From positions 1-64,000 of the forward strand of contig NZ_UEYQ01000004.1 in assembly GCF_900492205.1 (NCBI RefSeq): DNA of 64,000 nucleotides. The letters are read 5' to 3'. Position numbers and translations under genes: made by a program. The stretch's first letter is position 1; every line of letters begins with the position of its first letter. Origin of the DNA: Ciceribacter sp. T2.26MG-112.2. GTDB lineage: Bacteria > Pseudomonadota > Alphaproteobacteria > Rhizobiales > Rhizobiaceae. Positions 31,190 to 41,678 of this stretch are shown here, piece by piece. The notes under the pieces are model-generated. The model was given only the letters and a program-made list of their open reading frames with translations, was not told where the DNA came from and did not search any database.

Positions 31190-32696
31190 TCTGTGCCTTT
31201 CCAGAGCCGCTTCCGGTCCACCACTCGCGGGAATCGACCGGCTTTCCATCTTTCCGAAATTCAATGTAGAGGGTCGGGCGATCCGTTTCCAGCGCCAATG
31301 CCGTCGCGCTCGCCACTCTTTTCTCCCCCATCACCGCCAAGGGCTCGCCGGAAAGAACGAACTTGCCCTGGCCAGTGCTGACACGGTCCATGCCGGACAA
31401 TACCATATGATAGCCGTCGCCGGTATTCAGGATGATCATCTGCCCGTAGCTGCGGAACTCTCCGGCATAGACAACCCAGCCGTCGGCCGGGGCCGTGACC
31501 AGCGAGCCTGGTGCCAAGGCGATGACCATGCCCTTGGCTTCGTGTCCCGTGCCATCCGGATCGCCGAACTGGCGCAGGATCTCGCCAGCTGCCGGCAGTT
31601 CCAGTTTCTGCTTCAGATCTGAAAAGGCATATGCCGGGGCAATGCGGTTTTTATCGGGCGATGAAGATGCCGCCAGCTCCCGGGCCTTCTGCCGTTGCTC
31701 TTCGCTCAGGCGCTTGAGGCGCTCCTCTTCAGCGCGGGCCTTTTCCGCCGCCTCGCGGACCGAGCGGATCTCCGTCTCGAGGCTGGAAATCAGCCCTTCC
31801 ATGCTGGAGGCCCGCGCTGCCAGCTCCTCGGCGCGGCGCTTCTCGGTGGCGAGCTCAAGGGTATTCTGCCGCGACAGCCGGTCGTTCTCGACCAGCAGCA
31901 TGTCCATACGCCGCTCTTCCTCCTGGCGGCTGGACATGGTGGCGACCAGTGTCTCGGTTTCCTTCTGGCCTTCCATCCTGAGGCGCAGCAGTTCGCCGAG
32001 GTCGGCCGCGAGCTTCTCCGTCTCGTGGCGGATGCCGGGAACGACGGCGCCGAGCAGGATCGCGGTGCGGACCGAGGCGAGCGCATCCTCGGGGCTGACG
32101 AGCAAGGCCGGCGGGGGATTGCGACCCATCCGCTGCAGGGCGGCCAGCACCTCGGCGAGGATGGCGCGGCGATCCTTGAAGGAGGCGCGGATCTCGTCTT
32201 CCCTGATGCCGAGATCGGCGAGCTTTTTCTCTCCTGCGGCGATCTTGCGTTCGAGATCCTTGCGCCGCGCCGCTGATTCGATCAGGGCCTGCTTGAGGCT
32301 TTCGGAGGTCTTGGCAAGGGCGGCGATGCTCTCTTCGAGTTCGGCGGCCTTCTCGTCGGACACCCGCATCGAGCGGGAAAGCTCCTGCAATTCGCGGCCG
32401 ACCTCGTCGCGCTTCTGGCGAAGCGCAAGGGCCGCGTCATCGGCGGCCGGATCGGAAGCCGCGGGCTCGACGGCATCAGGTGCTGCGGGATCGGTCACGG
32501 CGGGGGAAGGACCTTGAGCGATCACGAGCGCATCCAAACCGACAAGCGGACCGCCTAGCACCATCACCGAGGCGAGCAGTATCGCGCGGGTCGCGTGGCG
32601 ACGCCCTGTTTCTCTGGCGCTGATGGATGGAGGGTGGTCGTATCGCAAGGCGCTATCCCGGTTCGCGGCGGAAAATACGCTGATTTGGCCGCCCAC
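31179..32696 (-). CDS. EnvC-like murein hydrolase activator with degenerate LytM domain
   Basis: 505 residues. An N-terminal hydrophobic export segment (about 36-61) is followed by an Ala/Pro-rich linker, long coiled coils (about 85-370) and a C-terminal LytM/M23 domain (about 385-495). The zinc ligands of active M23 enzymes are not kept: GHEAKGMVIALAPG has no His-x3-Asp, and GYHMVLSGM replaces the HxH strand. This fits EnvC-type activators, which switch on amidases at the division site rather than cut peptidoglycan. The exact start is uncertain. Confidence 0.85.
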   Translation of the reverse strand: MGGQISVFSAANRDSALRYDHPPSISARETGRRHATRAILLASVMVLGGPLVGLDALVIAQGPSPAVTDPAAPDAVEPAASDPAADDAALALRQKRDEVGRELQELSRSMRVSDEKAAELEESIAALAKTSESLKQALIESAARRKDLERKIAAGEKKLADLGIREDEIRASFKDRRAILAEVLAALQRMGRNPPPALLVSPEDALASVRTAILLGAVVPGIRHETEKLAADLGELLRLRMEGQKETETLVATMSSRQEEERRMDMLLVENDRLSRQNTLELATEKRRAEELAARASSMEGLISSLETEIRSVREAAEKARAEEERLKRLSEEQRQKARELAASSSPDKNRIAPAYAFSDLKQKLELPAAGEILRQFGDPDGTGHEAKGMVIALAPGSLVTAPADGWVVYAGEFRSYGQMIILNTGDGYHMVLSGMDRVSTGQGKFVLSGEPLAVMGEKRVASATALALETDRPTLYIEFRKDGKPVDSREWWTGSGSGKAQNDS

Positions 32697-32731
32697 GCAA
32701 AGCGGGCGATGCGGAGGCGCGCTCGCGGGCG

Positions 32732-33214
32732 TCAGACGCGATGATAGGGATGGCCGGACAGGATGGTCACGGCGCGATAAAGCTGCTCGGCGACGAGGAT
32801 GCGCACCAGCTGATGCGGCCAGGTCATGCGACCGAGATTGAGGACGAGTTTGGTCTTTTCGCGCAGGTCCGGATCGACGCCGTCGGCGCCGCCGATGACG
32901 ATGGCGAGGTCCCGCTGGCCGCGGTCGCGGTGATCGCCGATCAGGTCGGCGAATTCCTGGCTGTCGAGTGCCTTGCCGCGTTCGTCGAGGATGATGACGA
33001 GGGCGCCTTCCGGCATGGCTTTCGTCAGTTCCGCCGCTTCCTCACGCTTGCGGGTCGCTGCATTGGAGGCACGGCTTTCGGCGATTTCGACCGAGCGGAG
33101 GAATTCGAGCCCGCAGGCGGGCCCGGCCTTGGCGAAACGGTCGAGATAACGGGACGCGAGTTCCTTCTCCGGTCCGGCCTTCAGCCGGCCCACGGCATAG
33201 ATGCCCACGCGCAT
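32732..33214 (-). CDS. rlmH: 23S rRNA (pseudouridine1915-N3)-methyltransferase
   Basis: 160 residues, SPOUT fold. [40 protein letters not shown] and the C-terminal knot [15 protein letters not shown]...[24 protein letters not shown]-type segment define RlmH, which methylates helix 69 of the large subunit. The ATG at 33214 has GGAAGGA upstream; an in-frame ATG 12 codons earlier lacks support. Confidence 0.95.
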   Translation of the reverse strand: [160 protein letters not shown]

Positions 33215-33332
33215 GTCTCGATCCTTCCTTCGTGGCCGCGCAACCCTCATGGCGGCAAAGCGCGCGACGCTTGCCGCTTGTCAGGGCTTCGCTGCTGCCG
33301 TGATCCGTGTCAGCGGCAGCGGGCCATCGGTG

Positions 33333-33818
33333 TCAGTGCAGGGTGCCTTCCTCGATGTCCGGAGCGGCCCACATCTTTTCGATGTTGTAGAACTCGCGGA
33401 TTTCGGGGCGGAACACATGCACGATGATGTCACCGGTATCGATCAGCACCCAATCGCCGGCTTCCAGTCCCTCGACGCGGGGAGAACCGAAGCCCTCGTC
33501 CTTGAGGTCGGAAATCAGGTGCTCGCTGATCGCCGCCACATGTCGGTTCGAGCGCCCGGAGACGACGACCATGTAGTCGCCCAGCGCGGATTTTCCGACA
33601 ATGTTGATGGTGACGATATCTTCTGCCTTGGAGTCCTCGAGGCTCGCGAGGACCAGCTCAAGCGCGCGGTCTGCAGCATCGGCGCCACGTTCCGGGCTTT
33701 TCGGGATGACGACGTGCGCCTTTCCCTTGGAGTGTACTGTTGTCAGAGTTTTCCCTTTCTTTGCAGAACAGCACGAAGGTGATTCCCACGATCGGAAATC
33801 ACTCATGGAAGGTGGCAT
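33333..33818 (-). CDS. rsfS: ribosome silencing factor
   Basis: RsfS/Iojap family. RALELVLASLEDSKAEDIVTINIVGKSALGDYMVVVSGRSNRHVAAISEHL followed by EGLEAGDWVLIDTGDIIVHVFRPEIREFYNIEKMW is complete. It binds L14 and blocks subunit joining in starvation. The start is unclear: the only in-frame ATGs (33818, 33806) add an unusual Cys/Ser-rich leader, while homologues begin near TTVHSKGKA, here preceded by CTG behind an AGGGAAAA tract. nadD ends seven bases upstream of 33818. Confidence 0.9.
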   Translation of the reverse strand: MPPSMSDFRSWESPSCCSAKKGKTLTTVHSKGKAHVVIPKSPERGADAADRALELVLASLEDSKAEDIVTINIVGKSALGDYMVVVSGRSNRHVAAISEHLISDLKDEGFGSPRVEGLEAGDWVLIDTGDIIVHVFRPEIREFYNIEKMWAAPDIEEGTLH

Positions 33819-33825
33819 CGATCCG

Positions 33826-34500
33826 TTAATCTTTCAAGGGACGGCCAGAAAGAGCGGGCTTTTTCACCCCTTGCGCTGAGGTCGCGGCGGCCTCGCGCAG
33901 CGCGGTCGAGGAGAGCGTCGAGCGGGGGCCGTGGATGAAGGTCCAGGCCGGAGCCTTCTTCTTCCACAAGACGCCGGCGTCGTCCTCGTCAATGCGCGCA
34001 TAATCGAATGTGCGGGCCATCTTCGAGGAAAGATAGGCGAGCGTCGAACCCGGCCGGTCGATCACGGCGATCGGGAAGGTCATGGCGATGCGTTGCCAGT
34101 GCTGCCAGCGATGGAAGCTTGCGAGATTGTCCGCGCCCATGATCCAGATGAAACGGGCGTCGCGGTTGCGTGCCTTCACGCGGTCGAGCGTCTTGGCCGT
34201 GTAGCTGGTGCCGAGCATCTGCTCGAAGGCCGTGACCTTGATGCGCGGATCTTCGACCAGCGCCTCGCACTTGGCGAGCCGCTCGGATAGCGGCGCCAGG
34301 TTGCCGCGGCTTTTCAGCGGATTGCCGGGGGTGACGATCCACCACAACTGGTCGAGGCCGAGGCGGCGAAGGGCGATTTCGGCAACCAGTGCATGGCCCT
34401 GATGCGGCGGATTGAACGAGCCGCCGAACAGGCCGACGACCATGCCCGGTTCGACATGCGGCATGAAACGATGGCGATGGGCGATCGCTTCCTCAGCCAC
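33826..34500 (-). CDS. nadD: nicotinate-nucleotide adenylyltransferase
   Basis: 224 residues starting at GTG 34500, directly after proA. VGLFGGSFNPPHQGHALVAE is the nucleotidyltransferase HxGH motif; FIWIMGADNLASFHRWQHW and the C-terminal STALREA (ISxxxIR-like) complete NadD. Makes deamido-NAD from nicotinate mononucleotide. Confidence 0.95.
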   Translation of the reverse strand: MAEEAIAHRHRFMPHVEPGMVVGLFGGSFNPPHQGHALVAEIALRRLGLDQLWWIVTPGNPLKSRGNLAPLSERLAKCEALVEDPRIKVTAFEQMLGTSYTAKTLDRVKARNRDARFIWIMGADNLASFHRWQHWQRIAMTFPIAVIDRPGSTLAYLSSKMARTFDYARIDEDDAGVLWKKKAPAWTFIHGPRSTLSSTALREAAATSAQGVKKPALSGRPLKD

Positions 34501-34501
34501 C

Positions 34502-35788
34502 TTAGGGTCGCACCTGTCCGGTGCCGTGCACCCGATATTTGAACGAGGTCAGCTGTTCGACGCCGACAGGGCCGCGCGCGTGCATCTTGCCGGTGGCGAT
34601 GCCGATCTCGGCGCCCATGCCGAACTCGCCGCCATCGGCGAACTGGGTCGAGGCATTGTGCAGCAGGATCGCCGAATCGATCTCGTTGAAGAAGCGCTCG
34701 ACGACAGCCGGATCCTCGGCGATCACCGCCTCGGTGTGATGGGATGAATAGCGGGCTATGTGATCGATCGCGCCCGAGACGCCGTCGACGATGGCGACCG
34801 CGATGATGGCGTCGAGATATTCGGTGCGCCAGTCTTCTTCCGTTGCCGGCTTGAAGCCCGGATGGATCTTCAGCACGGTCGGCGAGGCATGGATCTCGCA
34901 GCCGGCTTCGGTCAGTGCCTCGAGGATCGGCATGAGATGCGTGCCCAGCGCCGCGCTGTCGACCAGGAGTGTCTCTGCCGCGCCGCAGATGCCGGTGCGG
35001 CGCATCTTCGAGTTGACGACGATGCGCTTGGCCATCTCAAGATCGGCGGAAGCGTCGACATAGACGTGGCAGAGGCCTTCGAGATGGGCAAAGACTGGAA
35101 CGCGCGCTTCCGCCTGCACGCGGGCGACGAGGCTTTTTCCCCCGCGCGGCACGATCACGTCGATCGCGCCTTCAAGGCCGGTCAGCATGGCGCCGACGGC
35201 GGCGCGGTCCGGCACGGGAACCAGCTGAATGGCATCGGCCGGCAGGCCGACCTTTTCGAGACCCTTGACGAGGCAGGCATGGATCGCCCGCGAAGAGTTG
35301 AGCGAGTCCGAGCCGCCGCGCAGGATCACGGCATTGCCGGCTTTCAGGCAGAGCGCGCCGGCATCGGCGGTGACGTTGGGGCGGCTCTCGTAGATCACGC
35401 CGATAACACCGAGCGGGGTGCGCACGCGCTCGATCTCAAGGCCGTTCGGCCGGTCCCAGGCGGCGATCACCTCGCCCACCGGATCCTTCAGTTCGGCGAT
35501 GGCGCGAATGCCCTCTGCGATAGCCTTGATGCGGGCCGGATCGAGCGTCAGGCGGTCAATGAAGGATGCGGCAAGGCCGCTATCCTCGGCATTCCTCAGG
35601 TCGATCGCATTGGCGGCGAGGATTGCCTGTTCGTCGGCGAGAATAGCGTCGGCCATGGCGGAAAGCGCGCCATTCTTCGCTTCCGTCGAAGTGATCGCCA
35701 GGGGCCGGGCGGCGGCGCGGGCGCGCCGGCCGATGTCCAGCATCAGCGCATCGACGTTGGTCAGGTCGGCTTTTGCCTTGTCAAGCAT
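34502..35788 (-). CDS. proA: gamma-glutamyl phosphate reductase
   Basis: 428 residues. Second enzyme of proline synthesis. [31 protein letters not shown] and the catalytic-Cys region [17 protein letters not shown] are diagnostic. Overlaps proB by eight bases. Confidence 0.97.
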   Translation of the reverse strand: MLDKAKADLTNVDALMLDIGRRARAAARPLAITSTEAKNGALSAMADAILADEQAILAANAIDLRNAEDSGLAASFIDRLTLDPARIKAIAEGIRAIAELKDPVGEVIAAWDRPNGLEIERVRTPLGVIGVIYESRPNVTADAGALCLKAGNAVILRGGSDSLNSSRAIHACLVKGLEKVGLPADAIQLVPVPDRAAVGAMLTGLEGAIDVIVPRGGKSLVARVQAEARVPVFAHLEGLCHVYVDASADLEMAKRIVVNSKMRRTGICGAAETLLVDSAALGTHLMPILEALTEAGCEIHASPTVLKIHPGFKPATEEDWRTEYLDAIIAVAIVDGVSGAIDHIARYSSHHTEAVIAEDPAVVERFFNEIDSAILLHNASTQFADGGEFGMGAEIGIATGKMHARGPVGVEQLTSFKYRVHGTGQVRP

Positions 35789-36971
35789 GGGCTTCGTCCT
35801 TCTTGTCGGCCTGGTTGTCGGCCTGCGTAGCGTCGTGCTTGTGCGCCGGGTCGGTCATCACCAGGTCGTCGCGATGGATCATCGCGGCGCGACCGGCATA
35901 GCCGAGAATGTCCTCGATCTCGGAGGATTTGCGCCCGGTGATGCGGCGTGCCTCCTCGGCGTCGTATCCGGCAAGTCCGCGGGCGATTTCGCGGCCTTCC
36001 ACGCCGATCACCGAGACGGTGTCGCCGCGGCTGAACTGGCCGACGACCTGACGCACGCCGGCGGGTAGCAGGCTCTTGCCGGCCTTCAGTGCCGTCTGCG
36101 CGCCGGCATCGACATGCAGTTCGCCGGCGGCCTGGAGCTGGCCGGCGATCCAGGTCTTGCGGGCGGTCACCGGCGTCTTGGCGGCGGCGAACCAGGAGTG
36201 GCGGGCGCCGGTCTCGATGGCTTTCAGCGGATGGTCGGTCTTGCCCGAGGCAATGATCATGGCACAGCCGGCGCCGGTGGCCATCTTGCCGGCGTCGATC
36301 TTGGTGCGCATGCCGCCGCGCGACAGTTCGGAGGCAGCACCCCCGGCCATGGCTTCGATTTCCGGAGTGATCTCGGCGATCGTGTCGAGGAAGCGGGCGT
36401 TGGGGTCGAGATGCGGCGGGGCGGTATAGAGCCCGTCGATGTCGGAGAGCAGGACAAGCAGGTCGGCGCCGGCCATGGTGGCGACGCGGGCGGCGAGGCG
36501 ATCATTGTCGCCATAGCGGATTTCGGTGGTGGCGACCGTGTCGTTCTCGTTGATGATCGGCACGGCGCCGATCTTCAGGAGCTGCTGCAGGGTGGCGCGC
36601 GCGTTCAAATAGCGACGGCGCTCCTCGGTATCGCCGAGCGTCAAGAGAATCTGGCCGGCGACGATCGACGACCGCGACAGGCTTTCCGACCAGTGCCGGG
36701 CCAGCGCGATCTGGCCGACGGCCGCGGCCGCCTGGCTTTCCTCGAGCTTCAACCCGCCGGAGGGCAGGTCGAGCACGGTGCGGCCAAGGGCGATCGCGCC
36801 CGAGGAGACGACCAGCACATCGACGCCGCGGGCCCTCAACGCGGCGATGTCGTCGCAGATCGCGTCGAGCCAGGCCTTCTTCAGGCCGCTTCCCCGATCG
36901 ACCAGCAGGGCCGAGCCGATTTTGATGACGATGCGCTTGTAGCGCGTCAGCGACTTGGCTCCGGCCGACAT
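35781..36971 (-). CDS. proB: glutamate 5-kinase
   Basis: 396 residues: an amino-acid kinase domain ([61 protein letters not shown]) plus a C-terminal PUA domain from about 285. First step of proline synthesis; kinases of this type are usually feedback-inhibited by proline. Follows obgE at once (start 36971, obgE stop at 36972). Confidence 0.97.
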   Translation of the reverse strand: MSAGAKSLTRYKRIVIKIGSALLVDRGSGLKKAWLDAICDDIAALRARGVDVLVVSSGAIALGRTVLDLPSGGLKLEESQAAAAVGQIALARHWSESLSRSSIVAGQILLTLGDTEERRRYLNARATLQQLLKIGAVPIINENDTVATTEIRYGDNDRLAARVATMAGADLLVLLSDIDGLYTAPPHLDPNARFLDTIAEITPEIEAMAGGAASELSRGGMRTKIDAGKMATGAGCAMIIASGKTDHPLKAIETGARHSWFAAAKTPVTARKTWIAGQLQAAGELHVDAGAQTALKAGKSLLPAGVRQVVGQFSRGDTVSVIGVEGREIARGLAGYDAEEARRITGRKSSEIEDILGYAGRAAMIHRDDLVMTDPAHKHDATQADNQADKKDEAHA

Positions 36972-38120
<1,149 letters not shown>

Positions 38121-38235
38121 TCATATTCTTCGGCCGGTATGGTGGCGGAACGCCGCTTACGGCCGGCTGGCCCGGCGTTGCTGCGCACCTTGCGCGAGGC
38201 CCGGGGCGACGATGCGCCGCCCCGGTCCGGGTCTG

Positions 38236-38805
38236 TCACGGTCGGCGGAAATCCGCCTCCGTCAGCCGCGTTTCGATATGCGGGGCCACCGCGTTGCGGG
38301 CGCATGAATAGAGATCGCCGCATCGCAGGATCGAAAAGCCGAGCTTGTCCTGGATACGCAGCGAGGCTGCATTGTCGGCGAAGGCGCCGGAATGAAGCTC
38401 CGTCTGCGGCATGCGGCGGAAGAAGCGCTCGATCGCCGCACCCGCCGCCTCGCTCATCAGCCCCTTGCCCCAGTAGTAGCGGTTCAGCCAGTAACCGAGA
38501 TGCCAGAGGCCGTGGCGCAGCTCGATCGAGACCACGCCGAGATGAACGTCGTCGCCGGTGGTGATGGCGAGCGACCAGTCCGGCGTGATGCCGGAGGTTG
38601 CACGGCCCAGCCAGTCGGCGGCGTCCTGCCGGTCATAGGGAACCGGGACGCGCGCCAGCATGCGCACGATCTGGTAGTCGTTGAGCGATTCCGCGATCGC
38701 ATCGGCATCGCTCATGCGATGCGGACGCAGCGTCAATCGCGCCGTCTCGATGACCGGGCAGGGCCCGGGCATCGAGGGCAAGGTCCTCATCAGGGGTGCG
38801 TTCAT
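38236..38805 (-). CDS. GNAT-family N-acetyltransferase, RimJ/RimL type
   Basis: 189 residues. ETARLTLRPHRMSDADAIAESL, WSLAITTGDDVHLGVVSIEL, GYWLNRYYWGKGLMSEA and NAASLRIQDKLGF are the acetyl-CoA-binding and substrate motifs of the RimJ/L-like family. ATG overlaps the stop of the upstream homologous gene (TGATG). The pair probably arose by duplication; the targets (ribosomal proteins or amino-acid analogues) are unknown. Confidence 0.88.
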   Translation of the reverse strand: MNAPLMRTLPSMPGPCPVIETARLTLRPHRMSDADAIAESLNDYQIVRMLARVPVPYDRQDAADWLGRATSGITPDWSLAITTGDDVHLGVVSIELRHGLWHLGYWLNRYYWGKGLMSEAAGAAIERFFRRMPQTELHSGAFADNAASLRIQDKLGFSILRCGDLYSCARNAVAPHIETRLTEADFRRP

Positions 38806-39440
38806 CACCGCATCTCCCCCCAGCTCTTCAGGGACATCCAGGTCTTGCGGTCGAGCCTGTACCATTCGACCGGCATCATGCCGCCCATGGCGAGGCTTGC
38901 GACCATGCCCGAGCCCTGGAACTGGAAGCCGCACTTCTGGATCACCCGGCGCGAGGCGATGTTGGTGACCCGGCAGCGCGCGTCGATATGGGCGATGTCG
39001 CGGGTGCGAAACGCCATGTCGATCAGCACGTGGGCCGCCTCCGTGGCATAGCCCCTGTTCCAGTGCGGCTCGCCGAGCCAATAGCCGATTTCCAGCGTGT
39101 CGGCGTCGTTGACATGCGGCTCCAGCGCGCAGCAGCCGAGGAATTCGCCGTTGTCGGCCTTGGTGATCGCATAGACGCATTTGCCAATCTCGCCAGCATT
39201 CGTGCGTCGCACGAAATCGGCCGCATCGCGTGCCGTGTAGGGGTGCGGCATGCGCGATACCATGGTGGCAACGGCGGCGTTGTTGGCGAGATGGGCAAGG
39301 GCGTCGATGTCTTCCTCGTGGGGCGCGCGCATGACGAGCCTCTGCGACAGCAAGACGGGGCAATCGCTCCGTAACCGATCCGGCCTCAACCGGTCCTGGG
39401 GTGACCGCGACGGGTCGACCCTCGATAGTTCGATCTGCAT
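38805..39440 (-). CDS. GNAT-family N-acetyltransferase, RimJ/RimL type
   Basis: 211 residues. SQRLVMRAPHEEDIDALAHLANN, GYWLGEPHWNRGYATEAAHVLIDMAF and NIASRRVIQKCGFQFQG are the family motifs. AGGAGACTGAACC gives a clear ribosome site. The gene is coupled to a second GNAT gene downstream, and lies just after the rpmA terminator. Confidence 0.88.
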   Translation of the reverse strand: MQIELSRVDPSRSPQDRLRPDRLRSDCPVLLSQRLVMRAPHEEDIDALAHLANNAAVATMVSRMPHPYTARDAADFVRRTNAGEIGKCVYAITKADNGEFLGCCALEPHVNDADTLEIGYWLGEPHWNRGYATEAAHVLIDMAFRTRDIAHIDARCRVTNIASRRVIQKCGFQFQGSGMVASLAMGGMMPVEWYRLDRKTWMSLKSWGEMR

Positions 39441-39475
39441 GGTTCAGTCTCCTTCTGGTTGAAAAAAGGCATAAG

Positions 39476-39504
39476 AAAAAGGGGAGATGGCGCCCCATCT
39501 CCCC
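39476..39504 (-). terminator. Rho-independent terminator of rplU-rpmA
   Basis: On the minus strand a perfect 10-bp GGGGAGATGG/CCATCTCCCC stem with a four-base loop is followed by TTTTT. It lies 70 bases past the rpmA stop. The other strand also shows a T run (TGTTTT), so it may act both ways. Confidence 0.85.
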
Positions 39505-39574
39505 TGTTTTCTAGACTGAACCTGGTACGGCCAGCCGGGTCGATGAGACGCCGGCTGTTTAGAGCGTACCGGCT

Positions 39575-39847
39575 TTATTCCGCTGCTTCGGCCGCTTTCG
39601 GCATCACCGACACGTATACCTTGCCATTGGCCTTGGTACGGTAAGCGACATTGCCTTCAATGAGCGAAAATACGGTATGATCCTTGCCCATGCCGACATT
39701 GGCGTCCGGATGCCACTGGGTGCCGCGCTGACGAACGATGATGTTGCCCGGAATGACGGCTTCGCCGCCGAACTTCTTCACGCCAAGGCGCTTGGAATTC
39801 GAATCGCGACCGTTGCGCGACGAACCGCCAGCTTTTTTGTGTGCCAT
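39575..39847 (-). CDS. rpmA: 50S ribosomal protein L27
   Basis: 90 residues. [22 protein letters not shown] is the invariant L27 N-terminus, followed by [26 protein letters not shown] core. It is cotranscribed with rplU. Confidence 0.98.
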   Translation of the reverse strand: MAHKKAGGSSRNGRDSNSKRLGVKKFGGEAVIPGNIIVRQRGTQWHPDANVGMGKDHTVFSLIEGNVAYRTKANGKVYVSVMPKAAEAAE

Positions 39848-39883
39848 TGGATTTCTCCTTTAAACCTGTTTTCTCTTTGACCG

Positions 39884-40198
39884 TTACGCAGCGACGATGT
39901 CGGTGATGCGAACGACGGTGTGGTGCTGGCGATGGCCGCGCGAACGCTTGGAATTCTGGCGACGGCGCTTCTTGAACGCGATCACCTTCTTGCCACGGTT
40001 CTGCTCGACGACTTCCGCCTTGACCGATGCGCCGGCCACGAAGGGCAGGCCGATCTTGGCATCGGCACCAACGCCGACCATGAGAACTTCAGTGAATTCG
40101 ATAGTCGCACCTGCTTCGGCTTCCAGCTTTTCGATGGTCAGCACGTCGTTGGCGCTTACGCGGTACTGCTTACCGCCGGTCTTGATGACTGCGAACAT
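39884..40198 (-). CDS. rplU: 50S ribosomal protein L21
   Basis: 104 residues. [20 protein letters not shown] and the basic [21 protein letters not shown] tail identify L21. First gene of rplU-rpmA, with a promoter about 170 bases upstream. Confidence 0.98.
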   Translation of the reverse strand: MFAVIKTGGKQYRVSANDVLTIEKLEAEAGATIEFTEVLMVGVGADAKIGLPFVAGASVKAEVVEQNRGKKVIAFKKRRRQNSKRSRGHRQHHTVVRITDIVAA

Positions 40199-40370
40199 TG
40201 GTTATCCTTTCATGTTCGTTTCCGGCTCTGCCTGGCAACCAGACGGCCGTCTTCTTGTCAGTCGATAGGGAAGCAGGCCCTGAAATCTAAACGATCGCGG
40301 CGCCTGCCGGTGGAATTTCCGCCGGGGCGGAGAAATCAGGACACAGTTGGCCCATGTCTAATTCACGGCT

Positions 40371-40399
40371 CGCATACGTGACGGGCCAAAAACTGTCAA
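40371..40399 (-). promoter_or_regulatory. sigma-70-type promoter of rplU-rpmA
   Basis: On the minus strand TTGACA (40394-40399), a 17-base spacer and TATGCG (40371-40376). The predicted start near 40364 leaves a leader of about 165 bases before L21, long enough for control at the RNA level. Confidence 0.6.
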
Positions 40400-40495
40400 G
40401 ATGAAAGCTCGAGATAGTTGGATTTTCGCCCTTGCAAGCCCGACATTTGCCCGCTAAGAGACAGCCCGCGCACAACTTGCGCCGACCAGCAAAGC

Positions 40496-40585
40496 GGAGA
40501 GGTGGCTGAGTGGTCGAAAGCACCGCACTCGAAATGCGGCATACGGGCAACCGTATCGTGGGTTCGAATCCCACCCTCTCCGCCA
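40496..40585 (+). tRNA. tRNA-Ser (anticodon CGA)
   Basis: A 90-base class II tRNA: acceptor GGAGAGG/CCTCTCC, D arm GGCTGAGTGGTCGAAAGC, anticodon loop CTCGAAA (CGA, reads UCG), a long variable arm CATACGGGCAACCGTAT, T arm GGGTTCGAATCCC and an encoded CCA. It is the left neighbour of the accessory metal island. Confidence 0.97.
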
Positions 40586-40994
40586 TTCAGGACCTTGGGC
40601 CGTAAGGTTTTTCCACGACTGGCTGGCTTCTCTTGATCGTCGAGACGGGTGCTGAGGTTGGCTAGGGCCACTATGGCGGCTCTATCGGAGAGCCAAGTCT
40701 GCTCCTTTAAAGAATTGGATCAACTGCTCTGAGCCCAAACCTTGGACCGCCGGAAGCTGGATTTCGACGAAATCGCCAAGAACAAACGGGTTGCCGGGGC
40801 GCGTAAGCGGGAATGATTTCCGGTCGAATTCGATCCGTTTTAGACGTGTTGAAGGGCAGCTATGTGACGCCATCCCGGCCGTTCGGATCACCCCCTCTGG
40901 TTCCTGAAGGCCGCCCGTCTGCTTCGTCGGTGACCACTTCCGGAGATGCCAATAGTGACGGAGGCCGAAGGCGGGGCCCTCGACCTCCACTGCT
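40586..40994. other. non-coding or degenerate DNA next to tRNA-Ser
   Basis: About 410 bases between the tRNA and the first island gene. A minus-strand frame (40682 to about 41029) overlaps the next gene and resembles nothing I know. The segment may hold decayed mobile-element sequence. I could not find a copy of the tRNA 3' end further right. Confidence 0.4.
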
Positions 40995-41657
40995 TCACAT
41001 GACGCGCTTGATGTCGCTGTAGGCGCCATCGGTCTTCAGTGTCACGGTTACCGGATCTCCGGTGCGGTTGCGCCAGAACCAGCCGTGATTACCGTCGAAA
41101 GCCGCTTCGAGGACTCCGCTGTCCTCGGCTGCGCCGCGGCCCTTCTCGTAGCTGATGCTCTCGCCGCCGCCGTCGCCATGGGTGTCGAAATTGACTTTCG
41201 AGCCATTGGCGGTCCAGGTGTAGTTCGTCTTGGCTCCCTTGAGCATGACCAGTTTCACTTCAGCCCCTTCGCCCGGCTGGAGGGTGATGGACACTTCATC
41301 CTTTCGAATGGCGTCCCGCGCATAGGCGGCCGATATGCCGAACTCGCGGATGATGCGTTCAAGAAGGCTCGACCCTTCCTGTGGAACTGGTGCTGGCTGC
41401 GTGGGAATGAGGCTTTCTCCCGCGTTCTGGGCCGCCTTCCGATCCAGTTCCGCCTCTTCGGCGAGCTGCGTCTTGATCTCACCCATTTCGGTGAGGCCCA
41501 TGACCGAACCGATACCGGTCGGGTCGATCCCGTATTCGGACGGCATGACGACGGTGACGAGAAGGGCTGCGGCCGCAACGACGGAGATGACCGTCGATTT
41601 GACGAGTTGCCTGGAGGACGGCAGGTCGTCTGGATTGGGAGCTTGCGAATTGAACAT
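40995..41657 (-). CDS. membrane-anchored periplasmic protein linked to HupE/UreJ
   Basis: 220 residues. A short cytoplasmic N-terminus, one membrane helix (VKSTVISVVAAAALLVTVVM, about 19-38), then a periplasmic region with an alpha-helical part, VSITLQPGEGAEVKLVMLKG, and a beta-rich end GNHGWFWRNRTGDPVTVTL. Proteins of this design next to HupE/UreJ genes are usually annotated only as transmembrane anchor proteins. It lies 21 bases downstream of the HupE/UreJ gene, so they are cotranscribed and probably function together. Confidence 0.75.
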   Translation of the reverse strand: MFNSQAPNPDDLPSSRQLVKSTVISVVAAAALLVTVVMPSEYGIDPTGIGSVMGLTEMGEIKTQLAEEAELDRKAAQNAGESLIPTQPAPVPQEGSSLLERIIREFGISAAYARDAIRKDEVSITLQPGEGAEVKLVMLKGAKTNYTWTANGSKVNFDTHGDGGGESISYEKGRGAAEDSGVLEAAFDGNHGWFWRNRTGDPVTVTLKTDGAYSDIKRVM

Positions 41658-41678
41658 ATGATTTCATCCTTAGTTGGG

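Noticed and set aside
40682..41029. 115-codon minus-strand frame between tRNA-Ser and the anchor-protein gene
   Set aside because: It overlaps the 3' end of the next gene, has no recognised family and no ribosome site; not reported as a gene.
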